Source: JBIOYL01 sp044870185 (lineage in GTDB: Bacteria; Actinomycetota; CALGFH01). Taken from it: a stretch of DNA of 10,933 bases. Position numbers and translations under genes: made by a program. Each line of letters opens with the position of its first letter. Position 1 is the stretch's first letter. Positions 6,165 through 10,933 of the stretch are shown here, in pieces. The stretch spans positions 1 to 10,933 of the forward strand of contig JBIOYL010000238.1 of NCBI GenBank assembly GCA_044870185.1, in the 5' to 3' direction. Under the pieces are notes generated by a model. That model made no database searches, was not told the origin of the DNA, and saw only the letters and a program-made list of their open reading frames with translations.

Positions 6165-6782
6165 GTGGCGTTGACCGTGGTGGACCACCCGCTCGCCGGC
6201 ACCATGCTGACCGCGCTGCGCGACAAGACCACGCCGGCGCCGCTGTTCCGCCTGCTCGGCAAGCGCCTGGCGCTGATCCTGGTGCTGGAGGCGACCAGGT
6301 CGGTGCCGACCATGCCACATACGGTCGACACCCCGCTGGCCCGGACCGAGGGCGTCACGCTCGCGGCGCCGCTGGTGGCGGTGCCGATCCTGCGGGCCGG
6401 GCTCGGCATGCTCGAGGCGGTGACCGAGCTGCTCCCCGAGGTCGCGGTCGGCTACATCGGGCTCGAGCGCGACCACGCGACCTTCCAGCCCAACGCGTAC
6501 TACACCAAGCTGCCCGCGCTCGAGGGCGCCCACGTCCTGCTGCTGGACCCGATGCTGGCCACCGGGGGGTCGGCCGCGGCCGCCTGCGCCCGCCTGCTCG
6601 CGCGCCACCCGGCGCGGGTGACCCTGCTGTCGGTCGTGGCCGCCCCGGAAGGGGTGGAGCGCCTGGCCACCGAGCACCCGAGCGTCGACGTCGTCACGGC
6701 CGCCGTCGACCAGCGCCTGAACGACCGCGCCTACATCGTCCCCGGGCTCGGCGACTTCGGCGACCGGTTGTTCGGCACCTGA
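6165..6782 (+). CDS. upp: Uracil phosphoribosyltransferase
   Basis: 205 residues, the usual length for UPRT. It converts uracil and PRPP to UMP in cytosolic pyrimidine salvage. Signature blocks in order: LRDKTTPAPLFRLLGKRLAL (18-37), LEATR (41-45), VPILRAGLGM (73-82), the PRPP-binding loop LLDPMLATGGSA (126-137) and the uracil-binding C-terminus YIVPGLGDFGDRLFGT (190-205). The segment SVPTMPH (46-52) departs from the family norm as I remember it. The GTG at 6165 has GAGGAG 7 nt upstream. The gene lies 96 nt after the ydcF stop and in the same frame, and 53 nt before the HD-GYP gene with no terminator between, so a shared transcript is likely. A nucleoside-type importer reads away on the other strand, which fits a salvage neighbourhood. 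Confidence 0.96.
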   Translation: MALTVVDHPLAGTMLTALRDKTTPAPLFRLLGKRLALILVLEATRSVPTMPHTVDTPLARTEGVTLAAPLVAVPILRAGLGMLEAVTELLPEVAVGYIGLERDHATFQPNAYYTKLPALEGAHVLLLDPMLATGGSAAAACARLLARHPARVTLLSVVAAPEGVERLATEHPSVDVVTAAVDQRLNDRAYIVPGLGDFGDRLFGT

Positions 6783-6835
6783 ACCCGGATGAGGGACTCC
6801 GCCGAACGAGCAGGAACAGGACCAAGGAGAACGAT

Positions 6836-8086
6836 GTGACCCAAGCGCGCCGGTCCGGCCCCGTCGACGCGGTCCCGCTGCCGGACCAGGGACTGCTCGC
6901 GGCCTTCCGGGCCCTTACCGGGGGCGGGGAGCTGCACGCGGCGGGCGCCGCCGTGCTCGAGCACGCCTGCCGTGCGCTCCGTGCGGAGGAGGCCGCCATC
7001 CTGCTCGCGGACCCGCGCCCCGGCAGCGCCACCCTGCTCGAGGCCCACTACGGCCTGCCCGGGCCGGAGGGCAGGCTCGGGACCCGCCCGCTGGACAGCG
7101 GACGCACGGCCAGGGCGGTGGCGGCGGTCGGCCCGGCCACCTTCCCGCGCGGCGACCCGCTCGGCGACGAGCTGTGGTGCCCGATGCTGGTCGAGGGGCG
7201 CGCGGTGGGCGCCATCGCCGTCCGCCGTCGGCCAGGCCTCCCGTTCGCGGGCGCCGACCGGGACCGCCTCGAGGCCCTCGCCCACGGCGCCGCGCTGGCC
7301 GCCGACCGCCTGCGCTTCCTGCGCCTGTGGAGCGAGAAGCTGGACCAGGCCGACGCCGCCCACTCCCAGCTCCTGCGCTACGCCGACGAGCTGCGCACCA
7401 CGTACGCGGCCGAGCGCCGCCGCGCCGAGCAGCTGCGCGAGGCGCTGGAGGGCATCGAGCTCGCCTACACCGCCACCGTGCGGGCGCTGGCCACCGCCGT
7501 CGAGGCCAAGGACGCCTATACCGGCGGCCACCTGTCGCGGGTGACCGCCTACGGGATGGAGGTGTGCCGGGTGCTCGGGGGCGACTTGGAGGCCACGCCG
7601 GACCTGGAGTACGCCTTCCTGCTCCACGACCTCGGCAAGCTCGGCGTCCCCGATGCCGTGCTCAACAAGGCGGGTCCACTGAGCGCCGAGGAGTGGGCGC
7701 TGATGCGCGAGCATCCGGCCATCGGGCTGCGCATCCTCGAGGGCGTGCCGTACATGGACGTGGTCCGCGAGGTCGTCTACTGCCATCACGAACGCTGGGA
7801 CGGCGCCGGCTATCCGGAAGGGCTCCAGGCCGACGCGATCCCGCCGGCCGCTCGTGTGTTCGCGGTCGTGGACGCCTTCGACGCCATGACCACCGACCGT
7901 CCCTACCGGGCGGCGGCCGGCTTCGACGAGGCGCTCGCGCGCGTCCGCGAGGGATCCGGGACCCAGTTCGCCCCCGACGCGGTCGGGGCCATCGAGCTGG
8001 CCGACCGCGAACGGTTCCGGGCGATCCAGGCGAGCGCCGCCCGCACCCCGGCGGGTACGGAACGGCCAGGCGAGGGCATGCGATGA
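6836..8086 (+). CDS. GAF domain / HD-GYP protein, predicted c-di-GMP phosphodiesterase
   Basis: 416 residues. Residues about 20-160 form a GAF-like sensor (ELWCPMLVEGRAVGAIAV at 112-129 is typical). About 163-210 is a charged, probably coiled-coil linker, and 211-400 is an HD-GYP domain. The expected metal and substrate residues are all present: H232 in YTGGHLSRV, HD at 264-265 in LLHDLGK, H293 in REHPAIG, HHERWDGAGYP (317-327) and D346 in DAFDAMTTDRPYR. It is therefore probably an active enzyme that hydrolyses cyclic di-GMP. There is no transmembrane segment, so it is cytosolic. The GTG at 6836 is chosen because AAGGAG lies 6 nt upstream; the nearby ATG at 6834 is out of frame. Its stop overlaps the next gene's ATG. 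The GAF ligand is unknown. Confidence 0.92.
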   Translation: MTQARRSGPVDAVPLPDQGLLAAFRALTGGGELHAAGAAVLEHACRALRAEEAAILLADPRPGSATLLEAHYGLPGPEGRLGTRPLDSGRTARAVAAVGPATFPRGDPLGDELWCPMLVEGRAVGAIAVRRRPGLPFAGADRDRLEALAHGAALAADRLRFLRLWSEKLDQADAAHSQLLRYADELRTTYAAERRRAEQLREALEGIELAYTATVRALATAVEAKDAYTGGHLSRVTAYGMEVCRVLGGDLEATPDLEYAFLLHDLGKLGVPDAVLNKAGPLSAEEWALMREHPAIGLRILEGVPYMDVVREVVYCHHERWDGAGYPEGLQADAIPPAARVFAVVDAFDAMTTDRPYRAAAGFDEALARVREGSGTQFAPDAVGAIELADRERFRAIQASAARTPAGTERPGEGMR

Positions 8087-8460
8087 GGCTGTTGATCGCC
8101 GACGACGAGCCGTCGGTCCGCGCGCTCGTCCACCTGACGCTCGAGGGCGAGGACGACACGATCCTGGAGGCGGCCGACGGCGTCGAGGCACTGGAGGTGG
8201 CCAGGGCCTGGACGCCCGACCTGATCCTGCTCGACATCATGATGCCCAGGCTGGACGGCGTCGAGGTCTGCCGGCGCCTGAAGTCGGACCCGTCCACCAG
8301 CGGCATGGTGATCGTCATGCTCACCGCCCAGGCCCAGGAGCGCGACCGCGACCGCGGCTACCAGGCCGGCGCCGACGGCTACCTCACCAAGCCCTTCTCG
8401 CCGCTGGCCCTGCTCGACATGGTGGAGCGCGTCCGGGAGCGCAAGGAGCCGGCGAGCTGA
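8083..8460 (+). CDS. Stand-alone receiver-domain response regulator (CheY-like)
   Basis: 125 residues, a single REC domain with no output domain. It has the acidic pocket D7/D8 in IADDE, phosphoacceptor D51 in LILLDIMMP, switch T81 in MLTAQ, Y100, and K103 in YLTKPF, so it should be phosphorylatable. The ATG at 8083 overlaps the HD-GYP stop as ATGA, with GAGGG 6 nt upstream, pointing to coupled translation. REC and HD-GYP are often fused in one protein (RpfG type), so the natural inference is that this receiver controls the HD-GYP enzyme in trans. No histidine kinase is encoded in the window, so the phosphodonor is unknown. Confidence 0.94.
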   Translation: MRLLIADDEPSVRALVHLTLEGEDDTILEAADGVEALEVARAWTPDLILLDIMMPRLDGVEVCRRLKSDPSTSGMVIVMLTAQAQERDRDRGYQAGADGYLTKPFSPLALLDMVERVRERKEPAS

Positions 8461-8467
8461 GCGTCCG

Positions 8468-8487
8468 GCCGGCGCCGTTCGGCTGGC
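8468..8487 (+). terminator. Weak hairpin after the receiver gene
   Basis: GCCGGC (8468-8473) can pair with GCTGGC (8482-8487) across an 8-nt loop, with one G-T wobble, 7 nt past the receiver stop. No T-tract follows, and it overlaps the putative -35 of the next gene. It could be a weak terminator or chance in GC-rich sequence. Confidence 0.25.
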
Positions 8488-8512
8488 ATGAGACGCGCCG
8501 GGCAGGTACCCT
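8483..8512 (+). promoter_or_regulatory. Putative promoter of the RmlC-like gene
   Basis: CTGGCA (8483-8488, four of six to TTGACA), an 18-nt spacer and TACCCT (8507-8512) form a housekeeping-sigma-like promoter about 43 nt before the GTG at 8555. This is the only gene-free stretch after the receiver gene. Confidence 0.4.
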
Positions 8513-8554
8513 CCCGCGGGCCAGGGAACAACCGCACGAAGGGGGCCGCCGCTC

Positions 8555-9100
8555 GTGGCAGAGGTCTTCGAGTCCAACGACATCCCAGGCGTCTGGCTCA
8601 TCCGCCCGCAGGCGCGTGACGACGCCCGGGGCCGCTTCCTTGAGACCTATCGCGCCTCATGGCTGCCGTTCGCCAAGCCGATGGTCCAGGCCAACCGCTC
8701 GGAGTCGGCAGCTCGGGTGCTGCGCGGACTGCACTACCACCGCCGTCAGGCGGACCTGTGGTACGTGCAGTCCGGCCGGGTGACCACGGTGCTGGTCGAC
8801 ACGCGCGTCGGCTCGCCCACCGAGGGCAAGCACGTGCTTTTCGAGCAGGGCGGGGACTCCGACCTCGTCGTCTACATCCCGGAGGGGGTGGCGCACGGCT
8901 TCTACGCCCACGACGACGTGGTCATGAGCTACCTCGTCACCAACGAGTACGACGGCAGCGACGAGCTGGGCGTCTCCTGGAACGACCCCGCGCTCGCGAT
9001 CGCCTGGCCGGACGACGACCCGGTCCTGTCCGACCGCGACAAGAACAGCCCCAACCTGGCCGACGTTCCGGCCGACCGTCGGGTCCCCTACGCCGGCTGA
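8555..9100 (+). CDS. RmlC-family cupin (dTDP-4-dehydrorhamnose 3,5-epimerase-like)
   Basis: 181 residues, the normal RmlC length. Classical enzymes of this family epimerise dTDP-4-keto-6-deoxyglucose at C3 and C5 for deoxysugar synthesis. Family blocks seen: DDARGRFLETYR (22-33), VLRGLHYH (55-62) with the catalytic-type His60, GSPTEGKHVLFE (86-97), IPEGVAHGFYA (108-118) with His114, SYLVTNEYDGSDELGVSWND (125-144) and LAIAWPDDDPVLSDRD (147-162). Oddities: the usual Gln after RGLHY is His, and the region that normally carries the substrate-binding Lys reads RRQADLWYVQ. A different nucleotide-sugar substrate is therefore possible. The GTG at 8555 has AAGGGGG 9 nt upstream. No other deoxysugar gene is in the window, so its pathway is unknown. 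Confidence 0.82.
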   Translation: MAEVFESNDIPGVWLIRPQARDDARGRFLETYRASWLPFAKPMVQANRSESAARVLRGLHYHRRQADLWYVQSGRVTTVLVDTRVGSPTEGKHVLFEQGGDSDLVVYIPEGVAHGFYAHDDVVMSYLVTNEYDGSDELGVSWNDPALAIAWPDDDPVLSDRDKNSPNLADVPADRRVPYAG

Positions 9101-9113
9101 CCGGCCAGCCGGC
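9092..9113 (+). terminator. Hairpin overlapping the RmlC-like stop codon
   Basis: GCCGGCT (9092-9098) and AGCCGGC (9107-9113) are perfectly complementary around an 8-nt loop, directly over the TGA. A second short hairpin, GCCGG/CCGGC, spans 9108-9120. No U-tract follows. It lies between rmlC and the ftsH promoter, which suits a terminator, but GC-rich chance pairing is possible. Confidence 0.35.
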
Positions 9114-9161
9114 CGCCGGCAGCGCCGCGACGCCCGCTTCGGGTGCGCGCACAGACGTTCG

Positions 9162-9189
9162 GGGAACACCTTTGCCGTCGGGTAGCGTT
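9162..9189 (+). promoter_or_regulatory. ftsH promoter resembling the sigma-R/sigma-H ECF consensus
   Basis: GGGAACA (9162-9168), 17 nt, then CGTT (9186-9189) matches the actinobacterial sigma-R/sigma-H pattern (GGGAAY ... GTT) closely. Transcription would start near 9195, leaving a leader of about 35 nt before the ftsH ATG. TAGCGT (9183-9188) within the same site could also act as a housekeeping -10, so dual recognition is possible. Confidence 0.5.
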
Positions 9190-9229
9190 ACCGTGTGAGC
9201 AGGCACGTTGCGCGCGCATGGGAGCCGAG

Positions 9230-10933
9230 ATGCCGGAATCGCTGCACCCCAAGACCCACCCGTCCAACCCGGCCAAGTCTGGCCCGCCACCCGACCGGCC
9301 GCCGAAACCGGCACCGCCGCCGCCGCCCTGGTGGCGGGGCTGGCTGCTGCCGCTCGGCCTGCTCCTCAGCTACCTGGTGTTCCTGCTCATCCAGCCGAGC
9401 TCCGGGCCGGTCGCCCAGCTCAACTACATCCCGGACCTGCAGACCCAGATCGCCAACAACAACGTGAAGTCGATCTCGGTCGGCTCCGACGGCAACATCG
9501 AGGGCGAGTTCAAGGACGGCAAGCGCTTCCACTCGACCTACCCGACGGCGCTCCAGGACCCGGCGTTCACCCAGCTCCTGCGCGACCACAACGTCGACAC
9601 CAACGGCGCGCCCCCACGCACCTCGCTGCTGTCGATCGTCGTGAGCCTGCTGCCGATCCTGCTGTTCGGCGCGTTCTTCATCTACCTCGGGCGCTCGGCG
9701 CGCCGCCAGCTCGCCGGGATGGGCGGCATCGGCCGCTCGCGAGCCAAGGTGTACGACGCCGACCGGCCGACCACCACCTTCGCCGACGTCGCCGGCTACG
9801 AGGGCGCCAAGCGCGAGGTCACCGAGGTGGTCGACTTCCTGAAGAACCCCGACCGCTACCGGCGGGCCGGGGCCATGGGTCCCAAGGGCGTGCTCATGGT
9901 GGGGCCGCCGGGGACCGGCAAGACGCTGCTTGCCCGGGCCGTGGCCGGGGAGGCCGGGGTGCCCTTCCTGTCGGTGACCGGCTCGAGCTTCGTGGAGATG
10001 TTCGTCGGCGTCGGTGCGGCCCGGGTGCGGGACCTGTTCGCCGACGCGCGCAAGCGGGCGCCGTCGATCGTGTTCATCGACGAGATCGACGCCATCGGCC
10101 AGCGCCGCGGCGGCCAGGTCATCTCCAACGACGAGCGCGACCAGACGCTCAACCAGATGCTGGCCGAGATGGACGGGTTCGACCCGGCCACCGGGGTGGT
10201 CGTGATCGCGGCCACCAACCGGCCCGAGGTGCTCGACCCCGCCCTGCTCCGCCCGGGCCGGTTCGACCGCCAGGTGGTCATCCCGCTGCCCACCCAGAAG
10301 GAGCGGCGGGCGATCCTGGAGGTGCACAGCCGCGGCAAGAAGCTCGGCCCGGACGTCGACCTGGACGTGGTCGCGCGGGCCACCCCCGGGTTCTCGGGCG
10401 CGGATCTCGCCAACCTGGTCAACGAGGCGGCCATCTTCGCGGTGCGGGCCGGGCGCGAGGTGATCAGCGCCGGCGACTTCTCGGAGGCGCGCGACCGTAT
10501 CCTGCTCGGCCGGCGCGAGAGCTCCAACGCGCTGCTGCCCGACGAGAAGCGCGCGGTCGCCGTGCACGAGGCCGGCCACGCGCTGGTCGCCGCCCTGTCG
10601 ACCCACGGCGATCCGGTGGCCAAGGTGACCATCCTGCCCGCCGGCCAGGCCCTGGGCGTGACCGAGCAGCTCCCGGTCGACGAGCGCCACCTGTACTCGG
10701 AGGGCTACCTCAAGGACTCGCTGGCGATCCGGCTGGGCGGCCGGGCGGCCGAGGAGCTCGTCTTCGGCGAGGGCTCCACCGGCGCCGCCAACGACCTGGC
10801 GGGCGCCACCGACCTGGCCACCCGCATGGTGCGCGAGTTCGGCCTGTCCAAGCGGCTCGGCCCGGTCGGGTTCGCCTCCGGCAGCCCCATGTACCTCGGC
10901 GGCGAGGAGGTGCGCAGCCGTCCGTATGCCGAG
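9230..10933 (+). CDS. ftsH: ATP-dependent zinc metalloprotease FtsH (3' end beyond the window)
   Basis: The first 568 residues are visible, open to the window edge. FtsH is a membrane-anchored hexameric AAA+ protease that degrades misfolded membrane proteins and some regulators. Order: a proline-rich cytosolic tail (1-34), TM1 (about 36-54), an extracytoplasmic domain (55-130), TM2 (132-153), and an AAA module with Walker A GPPGTGKT (225-232), pore motif FVEMFVG and Walker B VFIDEID (D284/E285). The SRH arginines are in RPGRFDRQV. The M41 protease has zinc motif HEAGH (446-450) and third ligand D522 in GAANDLAGAT. The last visible residues (LGGEEVRSRPYAE) match the usual FLGRD...YSE zone, so roughly 80-100 residues are missing. 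ATG 9230 is preferred over the in-frame ATG 9218 because GGAG lies 5 nt before it. The preceding promoter looks stress-type. Confidence 0.96.
   Translation, partial: MPESLHPKTHPSNPAKSGPPPDRPPKPAPPPPPWWRGWLLPLGLLLSYLVFLLIQPSSGPVAQLNYIPDLQTQIANNNVKSISVGSDGNIEGEFKDGKRFHSTYPTALQDPAFTQLLRDHNVDTNGAPPRTSLLSIVVSLLPILLFGAFFIYLGRSARRQLAGMGGIGRSRAKVYDADRPTTTFADVAGYEGAKREVTEVVDFLKNPDRYRRAGAMGPKGVLMVGPPGTGKTLLARAVAGEAGVPFLSVTGSSFVEMFVGVGAARVRDLFADARKRAPSIVFIDEIDAIGQRRGGQVISNDERDQTLNQMLAEMDGFDPATGVVVIAATNRPEVLDPALLRPGRFDRQVVIPLPTQKERRAILEVHSRGKKLGPDVDLDVVARATPGFSGADLANLVNEAAIFAVRAGREVISAGDFSEARDRILLGRRESSNALLPDEKRAVAVHEAGHALVAALSTHGDPVAKVTILPAGQALGVTEQLPVDERHLYSEGYLKDSLAIRLGGRAAEELVFGEGSTGAANDLAGATDLATRMVREFGLSKRLGPVGFASGSPMYLGGEEVRSRPYAE

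Noticed and set aside
5081..6835. Plus-strand frame open from 5081 into the HD-GYP gene (about 1000 codons)
   Set aside because: It overlaps ydcF and upp in another frame and reads as Arg/Pro-rich nonsense until 6836, where a GTG with a good SD starts the real protein.
9218..9229. ftsH start at the ATG at 9218
   Set aside because: In frame, but no properly spaced SD; GGAG at 9221-9224 serves the ATG at 9230. Remains possible.
1..10933. A new defence, mobile or biosynthetic system
   Set aside because: Every gene falls in a known housekeeping or signalling family. No toxin-antitoxin, nuclease, transposase, integrase, att site or RNA gene was visible.

Overview
The window is a very GC-rich (about 70 % by eye), densely packed stretch of bacterial chromosome with strong G/C third-position bias, GTG starts and short or overlapping gene junctions. 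This suggests a high-GC actinobacterium (Actinomycetota). The genus cannot be fixed from the sequence alone. No tRNA, rRNA, IS element, phage gene or CRISPR array was seen.

Left half, minus strand (1-5211): a four-gene import operon read right to left. It encodes a BMP/PnrA-type substrate-binding lipoprotein (4126-5211), a double-domain ABC ATPase (2532-4112) and two different membrane permeases (1354-2535 and 456-1361). The last three genes overlap by 4-8 bp or sit 13 nt apart, and a perfect 10-bp GC hairpin (414-440) follows the last stop. This is the layout of the NupNOPQ-type nucleoside importers. Beyond the hairpin begins a secreted SMP-30/gluconolactonase-like protein that runs off the left edge.

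Centre (5212-5474): a 263-nt divergent control region. It holds two 14-bp direct repeats just upstream of the importer operon, a six-tract G-run cluster, and a TACAAT box placed so that the plus-strand gene would be translated from a leaderless mRNA.

Right half, plus strand (5475-8460): a YdcF/DUF218 membrane-anchored protein, uracil phosphoribosyltransferase (upp), a GAF/HD-GYP c-di-GMP phosphodiesterase-like protein, and a stand-alone receiver-domain protein whose ATG overlaps the HD-GYP stop. All four could be one transcript. The stretch between ydcF and upp holds a DEPKP-coding tandem repeat, is free of stop codons, and is in frame with both genes, so a single TAG separates two enzymes that would otherwise be a fusion.

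Far right (8461-10933): a promoter-preceded, divergent RmlC-family cupin epimerase, then ftsH, which runs off the right edge. FtsH has an unusual proline-rich cytosolic tail and is preceded by an excellent match to the sigma-R/sigma-H (thiol and heat stress ECF sigma) promoter.

Together the centre reads as nucleoside uptake on one strand facing nucleobase salvage and second-messenger signalling on the other. I see no clearly new multi-gene defence or biosynthetic system. The most unusual points are the YdcF-linker-Upp junction, the split REC/HD-GYP pair sharing a likely transcript with upp, and the stress-type promoter of ftsH.
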